Numbered from the stretch's first letter, positions 1 through 10,097 are shown. The stretch is 62,429 nt of DNA from Prorocentrum cordatum (GCA_963575745.1 CAUYUJ010015303.1:279655-342083), one strand, 5' to 3'. Notes: generated by a model from the letters alone, not told the origin. Numbers and translations: made by a program.

Positions 1-40
1 CCTCCTCCTCCTCCTCCTCCTCCTCCTCCTCCTCCTCCCC
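1..40. repeat. (CCT)n microsatellite, cut by window edge
   Basis: Uninterrupted CCT triplets run from the first base to about position 38. The tract continues to the left of the window. It is the same triplet, in the same strand sense, as the large tracts near 12.4-13.1 kb and 19.9-20.1 kb. Confidence 0.95.
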
Positions 41-1480
41 ATAGCATCCGCGATTGAAAAATATCAAGATCGAGCAAAATAATCAAGAGCGATTGGTTTG
101 TTGAATAAAACCAATAGATTTTTTTCCAGCGCTATTTTGGAGAAGGGGGAGGAAGAGGCGAGAGGGAGACAACGCACACGCCAGCTTGCTGTCCATCTCG
201 CATATCGTGCCGGGGAGTCCGGGGGCCACGCCACCCTCAGTCGCAAACAGCACAACAACACGTGATGAGGGTCAGGTCCGCTTCCCCTCAAGGGGGCTAT
301 CACCGCACCCATCGAAAGCCGCAGCGAATGGCGTTGAAACTCCATAGCTGTAGATATCGAAGGTGGCCGGCCGGGTAAACGTCACCACATTCAGGGAGGA
401 GGAGGAGGAGGAGGAAGGAGGGAGAGGAGGAGGGAGAGCAGCCAGCTAGCCAATGATACGAACTTGCCGTGCAGCGTATCTTCCCCTGGCCGGCCGAGGC
501 GTTGTGCAGCAGTCCCCTTACTGAATGGCCTAGTCGGCCGAACCAGCAAATCCAACACAACCTAAGACAAGAGAGGAGACAAGAGAGGAGAACAGGACGA
601 CAAGAAGGAGAAGAGGGGCGGGACAGGAACATGATACGAATAGGGCCCGAATAAAACCAATAGATTATATGGTCGCCGGTGATAGCGGTGCAAGATCAGC
701 ACTGTCTAGAATCACTCCCAAATTCAATAGCAAGAATCAATAGGTTTAGTCGCAGATCAACGAATAAGTTCAATAGTTCGAGCCAGAGAATTGATATATT
801 TGTATGGTTAATTTCAATAGAAATATGGTTGGCAATCATTACATGTATGTACATATATACACATATGTACATCTTTTTGTACATGTATGCACATGTATAT
901 ATCTACGTAAATGTACCTGCATATATAATGTTATGAACATTATATGCTACCTATTCATTATCATCCATCATATATCATATACCACATATCACGTACAACA
1001 CATATACACAAGTCCCCCAGAGCCCGAAGTGGCCGCGCCAGGGCCTGGCCTCGCCCTCGCGGGCAGGCGGAACCCCCTTCCCAAGGAACCCCAGCCAATC
1101 ACCCAGCCGCGGGCGCCCCGAGCCCCTCGGCGCGGGCGGCGGCGTCGGCGGCAGCCTCCAAGATAGTTGTCGTCCCGACTCGAAAGGGGGTTGAGGAGGA
1201 TGTGTTGTGGCGGCAATATCACCTTCAGAAAACTTCCCACGCGCCAAAACAACGCAAACTAAGCCCCGTTCTGGGCCCCCGCGTGACAGACAGGCGAAAA
1301 CGAAACGCCCAGGCAAAACAAACTCCAGGAGACCAAAACCTTTAACAAAACATGTTTAAGCCAAAACCTCGCCATCCTCCAACTCATCATTCCTCCGCCC
1401 CTTTCCGACGGCCGCCGGCGGAAGCCGAATGATAGCGTGATTTTGTCTCATGGAAACGGAGCGCCAAGAATCACACATTG
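41..1480. other. Non-coding stretch, AT-rich island with CAATAG words
   Basis: No convincing gene is seen. Between about 60 and 800 the word CAATAG (often AATCAATAG or AACCAATAG) recurs about six times, as it does beside the (CCT)n tract at 12.1-12.4 kb. Between 840 and 935 the DNA is AT-rich with TACATGTA/ATATGTAC words; 849-856 and 863-870 form perfect 8-bp inverted arms. From about 1020 to 1440 the base composition becomes GC-rich with no recognisable domain. Confidence 0.6.
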
Positions 1481-3202
1481 TCACTCGGTGTCACCAAACA
1501 CAATCAAATCGTTCAACATCAAATGAAATGCCATACTGAATTTCTCCACGAATTTATGAGACACGGATGCTGCTTGAACGCCTTTCATGCAAGACGCTGT
1601 GATTTTCGCGCACAAGCCCATGAAAGATTCCGAACCGTACGTCCAACTGCACCGAGGCGCAATCCATTTCGCTTGCTCTGGCAAGTGCGCTGCAAGGTGG
1701 TGTTTCTGGACGATGCTGTATCGCCGCAGGCCCCTGGACATCGCATCCTTTGCCAACCAACCGTAGTGGCCGAGCAATGCAAGCATCGCATCCGAGAAGC
1801 GGGTGTGCACGTCATGGGACCATCTAGTTTCAGACCGATCACACATAGCATAAACATCGCTCAGGGCTTTTACGCATTCATATATGTGGTGCGTGCGAAC
1901 AAGGTTCGACTTGTGATCCTCTGCTAACCGCAGAGCCACAGCTGCAAACTTCCTCACCCTCCTGCCTTTTACGTGTTTCAGCCAAGGGTAAAACTCATTC
2001 GATTTGGCGAGGTCCGAGCTTTCGAGCTCCGGGATCCTGTCATTCGACGGTGTGCCGTTCTCATTGTAGATGCATGTGATCCTTCTGTTAAGTAAAATCA
2101 TTCCCGCATCTCTGTTGCCAGGCAGATCGTCTTGCAAGGTATCCCACAAAAGGTTGCCAAATACGTGACAAGAAACTCCAAGGTCCATGACGTGGAGAAT
2201 GTCTAACTTCACCGTATAAACGTTAACGCCAGGAACCATATCGAACAGCGCATGTTTGTATGTATTGAAAAGGTCATGGTGCGACAAATACCTCGATTTC
2301 CAAGGCGCGCCCTTCCTGAAATCATTAAACGGGCGCGGCCCTGGAGGCGTCTTATTATCACACATGCAATATGCACATGTGTAGTTACTCATTGCATACG
2401 GGAACTGAAACTCTTGACAAAACCATTCTATATCGCCAGCAATCACGGATACAACTGCTGCGGGGATTTTTTTTCCAGCCAGAAGCCGCCGCGGGTGACC
2501 CATGCGCCAGTCCTCACCATTTGGTTGCTTGCTGGGGTGTTTCCCATCGGCGAGAGCGGACAGCGACCACGCCAACACGTGCCAGATAGCAGCCCACGCG
2601 TTGCTTCCAGCTTGGCATCCTTTCGGCAAGGCAACCAGGGCAAGCTGGCTCTGGCTCACAGACAGATTGCTAAGGATCCCCCTCATTGAAATCACAGTGA
2701 CGCTATCGAACTCGGTCATTGGCGCACCGTCGCCATGCAACAACAACGGTCTAGGGAACGACGTTTCCGCCATGTTTTTGCGAGCTAGTTCTTTGAAGTA
2801 TTGGCTGTGTTTGTAGTGTGGGCTGCGTTTCAAATCCTGCCCCTTCCAAAAATTGCAAACATTGTCCATACCCCCCATGACTTCTACAATCTTGTCATGC
2901 TGCTCCAAGCAAGCCGCCCAATCATGAGGGCAGAAGACATCGACGCGCATAGCCTGCGTCACCAACTGTCCATCAACATCCTTGACTTTCAAGGTGGTCA
3001 GCACTTGCGTTGGCTCTGGTGCTGATAAATTTGAAAAATATGCACGAACTAAATCCCTGCGGCAATTGCCTGTCTGGTGACCGCTGGCGCCGAGAGACGC
3101 CAACTTCTTCACGTCGGGCTTGTTGGCGCCGCTGTCAATAGCAGCTTGTGCTAGTTCTTGCACCTGCGCGGTCGAAATCTGCCCCCGCGCGAACTTCTTC
3201 AT
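1481..3202 (-). CDS. TNP2/CACTA-like transposase-type protein (573 aa), dinoflagellate-expanded family
   Basis: A single uninterrupted frame from an ATG at 3202. Around residues 85-95 is a short PHDW block followed by an FW motif. HGDGAP is at residues 156-161. A GDIEWF segment near 256 is followed by a Cys cluster CAYCMC (276-281), and then DILHVMDLG at 334-342 with a helical block after it. This order (acidic HGD, Cys pair, acidic D-x2-H-x2-D block) resembles TNP2-type transposases of CACTA elements, in which a Cys pair precedes an Asp-Met-His-type block; it is also the pattern of a large uncharacterised dinoflagellate family. The transposase role is inference from motif order. No terminal repeats were identified around it. 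A run of 30 C lies about 80 bp upstream of the start. No intron is needed, which suits a retrocopied or transposon gene. Confidence 0.7.
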   Translation of the reverse strand: MKKFARGQISTAQVQELAQAAIDSGANKPDVKKLASLGASGHQTGNCRRDLVRAYFSNLSAPEPTQVLTTLKVKDVDGQLVTQAMRVDVFCPHDWAACLEQHDKIVEVMGGMDNVCNFWKGQDLKRSPHYKHSQYFKELARKNMAETSFPRPLLLHGDGAPMTEFDSVTVISMRGILSNLSVSQSQLALVALPKGCQAGSNAWAAIWHVLAWSLSALADGKHPSKQPNGEDWRMGHPRRLLAGKKIPAAVVSVIAGDIEWFCQEFQFPYAMSNYTCAYCMCDNKTPPGPRPFNDFRKGAPWKSRYLSHHDLFNTYKHALFDMVPGVNVYTVKLDILHVMDLGVSCHVFGNLLWDTLQDDLPGNRDAGMILLNRRITCIYNENGTPSNDRIPELESSDLAKSNEFYPWLKHVKGRRVRKFAAVALRLAEDHKSNLVRTHHIYECVKALSDVYAMCDRSETRWSHDVHTRFSDAMLALLGHYGWLAKDAMSRGLRRYSIVQKHHLAAHLPEQAKWIAPRCSWTYGSESFMGLCAKITASCMKGVQAASVSHKFVEKFSMAFHLMLNDLIVFGDTE

Positions 3203-3280
3203 CAGCAGAGTCCAAAGTGGCGAGCGATCCCGCCCGTCATCGGAGGAGCGGCGGCGACGCGTTTCCCGCCTCTGTTGTTG

Positions 3281-3283
<3 letters not shown>

Positions 3284-3312
<29 letters not shown>

Positions 3313-3313
3313 C
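3284..3313. repeat. Homopolymer run of 30 C
   Basis: Thirty consecutive C bases on the plus strand, therefore G30 on the coding strand just upstream of the TNP2-like ORF. Such a run can form G-quadruplexes and is prone to length error in sequencing. Confidence 0.95.
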
Positions 3314-3503
3314 TGCGCTTCATCGCAAGGAGCCCGTGCATGGCGCAGGTCGCAGTCAACTCGATGCTAAAGCCAAAAAAGGCCAAGGAGGAGGAGGGGG
3401 GGGGAGGAGGGGCGACGGGGATGTCCAGGCAGGAGGGGGGTAAAGGTAACTCTCGCCGAGCAGATAAGCCGAATCTTAGAACAGGCCGACGATGAGGAAT
3501 TCT

Positions 3504-4510
3504 TTACGCTTCGCGTATCCCCACCAGCCCATCTCACAGCAGCAACTCTTGCGAAGCATGCCGACAGTCGTGTTTTTTTTTTTTTTCAGGCGTGTGTCCG
3601 CTTGGCCCCGCATATCTCCACTGTTTCTCCTTCCTTCCGCATCCTTGCATATCCTCCTCGTGGGGGGAGCGGGAGACGGACGAGGCGGAGGAGGAAGGAG
3701 AGAAAGCGCTCCTCGTGTGCGAGTCGTTCGGGCTCCTCGTGGTGTGAGTCGTTCGGGCGCCTCGTCCTGGTGTGAGTCGTTCGGGCCCCTCCTTGTGGTG
3801 TGGGTCGTTCGGGCTCTTCGTGGTGTGAGTCGTTCGGGCCCCTCGTCCTGGTGCGAACCGTTCGGGCTCCTCGTGGGGCCTCTTGGGGGCCTCTTGGAGC
3901 CTCTTGGGGTCTCCTGGGGGCCTCTTGGGGGCCTCTTGGGGGCTTCTTGGGGTCATCTTGGGGCCTCTTGGGGCATTTTGGGTGCCTCTTGGGGGCCTCT
4001 TGGGGGCCTGTTGGGGCCGCTTGGAGGCCTCTGGGTGGCCTCTTGGAGGCCTCTTGGGAGCCTCCTGGGGGCCTCGTGGGGCCATCTTGGGGCCTCTTGC
4101 GACCTCCTTTGAAGCGCAAATGAGAGCTGCCCCCTGAGAAGGACACACTGAGCCCAAAACCTTTGTACAATCAATGATTTTGCTATGAAGGAAGATGAGC
4201 GCGGCCCCCTTTCAGGAGGCCAAAATGTGGCCAAAACCGTAATAAAAATAATGATGTTGGTTTCAAAGACGAGCTGAGGCACCAACTCCCCCCCCCCCCC
4301 CCCCCTCGGGCCAGAATCCTCGTGAGGGTCGTCGTTTTTTGGCCCTCCCAGACGTCGAAAAAGACCCCCCTGACGACCGCGGAACTCCCTCTCCAGGTCC
4401 AGGGGGGGGGGGGTAGGGGGAGGGGTAAACCCCTCCCCGAAGGGGAAGAAGGGGGGTTGAGGACAGAGCGGGCTCTCTAAACCACTCACGCCCAAAGGGC
4501 TGGTGGGATT
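3504..4510 (+). mobile_element. Non-autonomous element copy A with GGCCTCTTGG minisatellite core
   Basis: Most complete copy of a dispersed repeat. Its left end is at about 3504-3530 and contains ATCCCCACCAGCCC (3517-3530). Its right end, at 4497-4510, is GGGCTGGTGGGATT, the inverted match of the left end with a one-base difference. The inside holds, in order: a T15 run; a block of about 27-33-bp repeats with the word GAGTCGTTCGGGC (about 3715-3875); a minisatellite of GGGGCCTCTTG units of about 10-12 bp (3880-4100); a unique segment containing TTGAAGCGCAAATGAGAGCT; and adjacent small hairpins GGGGTAAACCCC and CCCCGAAGGGG near 4425-4445. It encodes no transposase. Long open frames such as repeated GASWGLL peptides are by-products of the minisatellite. 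Copies lie at 7.8, 9.6-10.1, 10.3-10.7 and 39.7 kb. Confidence 0.75.
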
Positions 4511-5194
4511 CCAGAGGATGCGGTTTAGTCATGTTCTGTTTGCGCTAGGTGTTCAGGGCATCTCTGGGGGTCCTTTGGGCCATCTCTGAAGGGTGTTTTA
4601 GTTTCAGGGACGACAGTCTAACAACCGTCTGGGCGCGCAGGGCTTTCTGGGGCATACATGGGGCCCTCGGGGATCTGAAAGGAGTGATCATTCGTTGTAT
4701 TGCCAATCCCTCCTGGTTATCGTCGTGCGTAACGTCATCATCGCCATCATCATCGTCATCATCATGACCGTCTCTCCTCTTATGCCCGCGTTCATCCATC
4801 CTCGTCCGCTTTTCCAGCCCCCCTACCCTTCTACGGATCCCCCCCCGCTACCCCTCCCCTGCTATTCTCGCAAATTGTTTCCCCACGCTGCTTCGCTGTG
4901 TGTTAGAGCCCAGTCGCAGTTTGCCCCAGAGCTGGATCGTGAACAATGCCACCGCCCCTTCCCCCAAAAGGGCGTGCGTTCATAGACTCAGGTGGCGGGT
5001 GAACACATGAAGGTCAAATTGGTATCCTACATCACATGTTCGTGAGATGATAAGTATGTTTGCTGTTGCTTTCGTTTTTTTTTTGGGGGGGGGATTGTTC
5101 TCCAAACAGGGAGGTGGCTCGCCACCAGAGCGAAGTCGCGGGCGCAACGAGCGCGCCCCGCACCCTCGATGCCGCCCTCCACGGCTAAGGTCGT
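4511..5194. other. Intergenic, no gene seen
   Basis: Moderately GC-rich DNA with a short CAT/CGTCAT triplet run at about 4725-4770. It has no recognisable coding or RNA feature and lies downstream of the minus-strand gene at 5.2-6.4 kb. Confidence 0.5.
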
Positions 5195-6367
5195 TCACAG
5201 CTCGTCATCTCCATCCTCCTCGATGCCGTCCTTGTTCGGGTTCTTCTTGGCCGTGATCGCGATGCCTCTCTTCTTCAGGTCGACCTTGAAAGCCTCGACG
5301 AGACGCATCAGAGCGATGCTGTCGATCATCGTCATCTTCGCGGAGTCCTTCTTGATCTTCGATTGGTTGCGGTTCTGCTTGATTTCGTCGAGGATGCTGG
5401 TCATCTTCTTCATGTACGAGCGGTGCTTGTTGACGTCGTCCTTGTGGCCCTTCGGGTCACGCTGGAAGTACTTGATGCTCACCTTGTCCAAGAACGACTC
5501 GTCCTTCTCCAGCGCCTCCTTGAATTTGATCATCCGCATCTGCACGTCGTCCTTGGACACGCCGTCGATATCGGACATCGCGCCCCAGTCGAGAGCGATC
5601 GGCTTGCCGCCCTTCGGAGCGTTGCCCTTACCCTCGCTGTTCTTGATGCCGAGCGTCTTTGCCAAGTCCACGTCAATATCGCCAGCGTCGTCCTCGACCT
5701 CCGAGTCATCAACCTCGTTATCTTGAATCATGAAGTCGTGCTCGTCGAGCTTGGTGGGGCCCGCAACCTGGAACCTGTGGAACGTCTTGTTGTCCACTGC
5801 CTTCTTGGAGTCTGAGCGCAACTGGAGCTTCTTCTGGAACGAGCACGTCACCGACGTCTTATCTGTGACCACCTGGAACTCCCAGAACCGCGTGTCCTTC
5901 GGGTCGCGCCTCGCCCTGATCGTCCCCGACTTGACTCGTGCTGCCAACTCCTCTTTGCCCCAGCGCTTCTCGGCAGTGGCGAACGGAACCCAATCCTCCT
6001 CGACCTTCCTTGACTTGTCGAGGTTGGTCCCTTGAAGGTAGCCCAGGTAGTGGTTGCCGCACTTCCCCTTGTCCAAGATCCACTTCTTCAGCGGCCTCGT
6101 TTTCTTCTCGTTGTTGCCAGTGCCCGCGGTGCTGTTCTTGCAATCAGCACCGCTGCCCTCGCTCTGGCGGCTCTTCTCGAACATCTTCCAGACACTCATC
6201 TGGCTTTTCTTGTCGAGCTGCCTGGACTTCCCGCCAACTTCGCCATCTGTCCTGGCACCGTCCGCACCTGAAGATACGATCTGCTCGTGCTTCTTCAAGT
6301 TGTCCTCGGTGAGCGCTCCGACGCCAGCAGCTGCTGGCTTCCTCATGGCACCAGCAGGCCTCCTCAT
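5195..6367 (-). CDS. Uncharacterised dinoflagellate protein (390 aa), Lys/Asp-rich
   Basis: One open frame from an ATG at 6367; the first ATG-proximal residues are MRRPAGAM. The first 100 residues are low-complexity and charged. The central part contains W-x2-F-x2-A-x2-RWGKEEL, then RVKSGTI and FWEFQVV. This layout of an aromatic-rich block followed by R.KSGTI and W.F recurs in many uncharacterised dinoflagellate proteins (recalled, not searched). An acidic stretch of DDSEVEDDAGDID type follows, and the C-terminus is Lys-rich, ending in EDGDDEL. No catalytic motif is recognised. A relict spliced leader lies about 58 nt upstream on the same strand, which supports both the start region and the direction of transcription and suggests a retrocopied, intronless gene. 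Confidence 0.75.
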   Translation of the reverse strand: MRRPAGAMRKPAAAGVGALTEDNLKKHEQIVSSGADGARTDGEVGGKSRQLDKKSQMSVWKMFEKSRQSEGSGADCKNSTAGTGNNEKKTRPLKKWILDKGKCGNHYLGYLQGTNLDKSRKVEEDWVPFATAEKRWGKEELAARVKSGTIRARRDPKDTRFWEFQVVTDKTSVTCSFQKKLQLRSDSKKAVDNKTFHRFQVAGPTKLDEHDFMIQDNEVDDSEVEDDAGDIDVDLAKTLGIKNSEGKGNAPKGGKPIALDWGAMSDIDGVSKDDVQMRMIKFKEALEKDESFLDKVSIKYFQRDPKGHKDDVNKHRSYMKKMTSILDEIKQNRNQSKIKKDSAKMTMIDSIALMRLVEAFKVDLKKRGIAITAKKNPNKDGIEEDGDDEL

Positions 6368-6424
6368 ACCTAGTGGAAATCAAACTCGTAAGTACCAGGA
6401 TTTTGGAATAGCTCCTCGGATTGA

Positions 6425-6446
6425 CTTGAGCCCAAATCGGCTACTG
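6425..6446 (-). other. Relict dinoflagellate spliced leader upstream of the 5.2 kb gene
   Basis: The minus strand reads GTAGCC, one extra G, ATTT, G, GGCTCAAG. This matches the DinoSL core (GTAGCCATTTTGGCTCAAG) with one inserted base and one substitution, and it includes the intact 3' end GGCTCAAG. Its position 58 nt before the ATG at 6367 on the same strand is where a retroposed spliced-leader mRNA would carry it. Confidence 0.65.
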
Positions 6447-6469
6447 CACAAAACTGTGTGCACCCGATC

Positions 6470-6600
6470 ACATATTCACATGATGCCAGGTGAACGCTTG
6501 TGAATTCATAGATCCGCATGGGTATTCACAGCATAGGTTGTGAACTGTTGTGAAGACCTGTGAGTCGGAGAACGTGGAATGTGAATTCACGTGAATATCT
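6470..6600. repeat. Cluster of GTGAA/TTCAC words
   Basis: The word TGTGAA and its complement TTCACA recur in both orientations, for example TGTGAATTCA near 6495 and GTGAATTCACGTGAAT near 6580. They give short palindromes and hairpins. There is no gene here. Confidence 0.6.
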
Positions 6601-6862
6601 GCGAAACATGTGCTCTCTCGGATGCTTTGGGCTGGGCTGTCTCGGAAGGCTCTCTCGGAGGGATGTATTGTTATCCACCAGGGGGGGAGGCTTGTGGGCA
6701 CCAGTATTGCCACATGGTTCCAAGATGGCATCGATATGGCCTCAACATGGATCCAGCATGGCCCACCATATGCATCCAGAGAGCCGCGACTGAGCCTCGG
6801 GGGGGGGGGGGGGCCTTGCAATACTGCGTGGGCATCGGGTGAGCACGATTCAGAATACGGTT

Positions 6863-7022
6863 GCGACGATGATGATGACGATGATGATGATGGTGGTGAT
6901 GATTATGACGATGATGTTGCTGATGATTATGATTATGATGATGGTGCTGGCGTTGACGATAACGATTCTGACGATGATGACGAGGCTGATGATGATTCTG
7001 CTGATGACGATGACAATGACTC
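6863..7022 (+). repeat. GAT/GAC triplet tract
   Basis: Degenerate GAT and GAC triplets of about 160 bp, open in frame as poly-Asp. A short open frame covers it but has no start context or conserved domain, so it is treated as a microsatellite. Confidence 0.8.
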
Positions 7023-7261
7023 CTGAGTACCCAAATTGGCCCATGGAAACTGGAGGGGGGGAAATTCAGTACAAAATTTATCCCCCTGCGTTGTGAACCG
7101 ACACCGACACCGACGGGGCTGGAGAAGAGGGGGAGGAGGAGGAGGATGAGGACGCGTGTTGTAGTCAAGCAAACGCTTCGTGCTCCTATCGTGCTGCTGG
7201 TGTTGCTAGCGATGCTGGTGCTGCTGATGGTGCTATTGGGGTTGCTTGCGTTGTTCGTGCA

Positions 7262-7590
7262 GGGATTTAGGGCTATGGGGCTATAGGGCTATAGGGCTAT
7301 AAGGCATTAGGACTATAGGGCTATAGGGCTATATGGTTATACGGCTATAGGGATACAGGGCTATAGGGCTATGGGGCTATGGGGCTACGGGGATATGGGG
7401 CTATATGTGGCGTAGGGCTACAGGGCTATAGGGCTATGGGGCTGTAGAGCTATAGGGCTGTAGGGGTATATAGCCAAAGGGCTATAGGGCTATGGGGCCA
7501 TAGGGATACCATGAGACCTTACGACCCTAAGACCCCAAGACACGTAAACCCTAACTCCCTGAGACCCGAAGACCCTAAGACCCTGAGACT
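7262..7590. repeat. 8-bp GGGCTATA minisatellite with adjacent CCCTAA-like block
   Basis: About 30 degenerate copies of an 8-bp unit GGGCTATA (variants GGGCTATG, GGGATACA) run from about 7265 to 7510, starting beside TTTAGGG. They are followed at 7515-7590 by the opposite-strand style words CCCTAAGACCC and AAACCCTAAC. The two parts face each other like degenerate telomere-type repeats (plant-type TTTAGGG). There is no gene. Confidence 0.75.
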
Positions 7591-7809
7591 TGGTCTCCCT
7601 CCTCCCCTCCAAGGGGCCTCGTAGGAGGCCTTTTTTTGGTGTGGGAAATGGTATAATGTCATAGGAATTACACCATTTTTAGACCCCCCCCCCCCCTGTT
7701 TGCGTAAACGGGGAAGTTCTAAAATTCGAGTGCCGAGCTTAATGGTCTGGCCCAGTTTGTGGGTTCAGGTAGCCTAATTCAACCCGAGCAGATGGCTTGG
7801 GTGGTGGTT

Positions 7810-8090
7810 GGCATCTGTCACATCGCCTCGCTCGGGCCCCCCGTCCTGGTGTGAGTCGTTCGGGCTCCTCGTGGGGCCTATTGGGGGCACCTTGGGGCCT
7901 CTTGGGGGCCTCTTGGGGGCCTCTTGGGGGCCTCTTGGGGGCCTCTTGGGGGCCTCTTGGGGCCTCTTGGGGCCCCTTGGGGGCCTCTTGGGGGCCTCTG
8001 GGGGGCCGGTTGGGGCCGCTTGGGTGCCTCTGGGGGGGCTCTTGGAGGCTTCTTGGGAGCCTCCTGGGAGCCTCTTGTGGCCACGACAAC
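7810..8090 (+). mobile_element. Partial copy C of the GGCCTCTTGG element
   Basis: Contains the boundary word GTGAGTCGTTCGGGC followed by about 20 units of GGGGCCTCTTG, ending in GAGCCTCCTGGGAGCCTCTTG. It lacks both the outer end and the unique 3' segment seen in copy A. The open frames it carries are repeat artefacts. Confidence 0.7.
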
Positions 8091-8391
8091 GACGACAGAC
8101 AGACGTGCCCCACGTTGTATGAGGCAGAAAGGAGTGTCAGAAAGAACCCAGGTCGATGCCATGCACCTGTATTCCAGAGCCTGGGTCTGGGTCTGGGTCA
8201 AGAGGGGTCGGCATTCACTGTTGCATTTTACGCGCGAATCTCTTTCAGATCGGGAACGGATCTTAATGAAGTATCTGCAATCGAGAAACGCACAGAACAA
8301 TCAATATGACTGTGCAAACTTGAATAGAGTAAGTGTCACTCGGCGGTCGCAATGTGTCTCACTCGCAATATGTCTCACTGGCACGGCAAAA

Positions 8392-9640
8392 TCACTGGGC
8401 GAGCATCTGTTCTTTGGCGTAAACTACGTATTTGAACTTTTTTCCTGATTTCAGCATGGCCAGCAATGTTTCGGCAAGTTTCTGATTTTCTTTAACGTTC
8501 TTTGACCTCTTGATCTGCACAAGCTGGGAACCGCCAGCCTCGCGAACCGCAACAGCACCGTCTTTGTAGAACATCAGCTTCAACTGTGCGTTCTTGCACG
8601 TAGAATCAGGGCATTTTATGTTTCCAACGGGCTTCTTATGAACAATCGATGTTTCCCCCTTCTTGGCATCACGGATTTCACCAACTGCGCTCTTGATGTC
8701 CTTCTTTCTCGCTGGCACTGGGCTCGTCCCCAACGCATCGGCAAGGAGGCTCGCTGGGCTGATAAAACTCGGGTCAGTCGCAGACGGTTTCTTTCCGACG
8801 CCGCGGGAAGGTTTAGCGACGCAGCTGGGTGTATGACCATCCTTTTGCTTAGTGAACACACTGGGAATTGACTCTCCATCAGACTTCGCACCATCGCTAA
8901 ACTCTTCACCGTCGCTCTTGGGCGTTGTAGGCAAATCCATGTTCATTATGTCAGTCATCTTTACATCTACTTGCGGTGAACATGAATCCAGATGGCTGCC
9001 TTTTCCCGTGCACCTTCTCGCAGGGGACTGAAACACAATTCCATCTGTGGGGCCTGTGTCTACCAGCATGGAACGAATCTCGTTGAGCGAAATTCCTTGG
9101 AACTTGGTGCATTTGCTCATTGCCTCCTGCAACCGTTTGGGATCTTTCAAGCGCCTCGCATGGTTGCACATTGTCATGATCCTGTCCGCCGTGTCTCCAG
9201 CCAATGACGCGTGCTCCAAAGGGTCGAAAGGGTCTTTTGTCTTGGGAAAATCACGAATCACTGCTGCGAGGCTCGACTTGAGAACACTGTATTTGAAAAT
9301 CAATGGCTCCGATACTCTGTTCAACTTTTCCAAAAATTGTTTCGCCGCTGCCAACCCAGGCCCGTGTACAGCATTCGACTTCGAAAGGCTTTTGTAAACA
9401 CCAACATCGAAAGCAACAGAGCAACCAACTTGAATGATCCAGCTCTTGAAAGCATCATGCAAGTGTTCTTGGTCGACTTCGGGCACTGCGGCCCTCCTGG
9501 CATGTGTCGGGGTCCCCATGCCGCACGTATTTGGGTACCAAGGTAAGAATTGTTCAATTGTCGGGGAGGGCTGCCAGACCTGTCTGAGCAAAAACGGTTT
9601 CGGATTATCCCCAGCAGTTCCAAGCAATTCCAAACACTGC
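8392..9640 (-). CDS. Uncharacterised protein, 5' part replaced by a repeat element
   Basis: A frame open from the stop at 8392 up to about 9640. The first ATG inside clearly gene-like sequence is at 9519 (MGTPTHARRA), giving about 375 residues. Upstream the same frame runs straight into the GGCCTCTTGG minisatellite (repeated GASWGLL peptide), which has no ATG start and is not native. The middle is helical and charged, followed by a Ser/Lys-rich linker. The last 70 residues contain a possible small domain: CPDSTCKN, then LMFYKDGAVAVRE, then KSGKKFKYVVY. This resembles AP2/integrase-like strand patterns in other dinoflagellate proteins, but weakly. The element insertion at about 9640 probably removed the 5' exon, or lies in an intron directly upstream. 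Function unknown. Confidence 0.6.
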
Positions 9641-9642
9641 GC

Positions 9643-10097
9643 CCCCAAGAGGCCCCCAAGAGGCCCCCAAGAGGCCCCAAGAGGCCCCCAAGAGGCCCCC
9701 AAGAGGCCCCAAGAGGCCCCCAAGAGGCCCCACGAGGAGCCCGAACGACTCACACCAGGACGAGGGGCCCGAACGACTCACACCACGAAGAGCCCGAACG
9801 ACTCACACCACAAGGAGGGGCCCGAACGACTCACACCAGGACGAGGCGCCCGAACGACTCACACCACGAGGAGCCCGAACGACTCACACACGAGGAGCGC
9901 TTTCTCTCCCTCCTCCTCCGCCTCGTCCTTCTCCCGCTCCCCCCACAAGGAGGATGTACAAGGAGGCGAAAGGAAGGAGGAACAGGGGAGATATGCGGGG
10001 CCAAGCGGACACACGCCTGAAAAACACGATTGTCGGCAGGCGTCGCAAGAGCTGCTGCTGTGAGGTGGGCTGGTGGGGATACGCGAAGCGTAAAGAA
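9643..10097 (-). mobile_element. Partial copy B1 of the GGCCTCTTGG element, inverted
   Basis: Reverse complement of the left half of copy A. The outer end is at about 10066-10097 (CTGGTGGGGATACGCGAAGC), followed inward by the GAGTCGTTCGGGC block and then the minisatellite. It breaks off inside the minisatellite exactly where the gene at 8.4-9.6 kb begins. Confidence 0.75.

Noticed and set aside
3534-4170. Open frames of 190-200 residues with repeated GASWGLL or RPQEAPK peptides, here and in 7.7-8.3, 9.4-10.0, 24-25 and 50-52 kb
   Set aside because: Produced by the GGCCTCTTGG minisatellite in both strands and several frames; no conserved domain.
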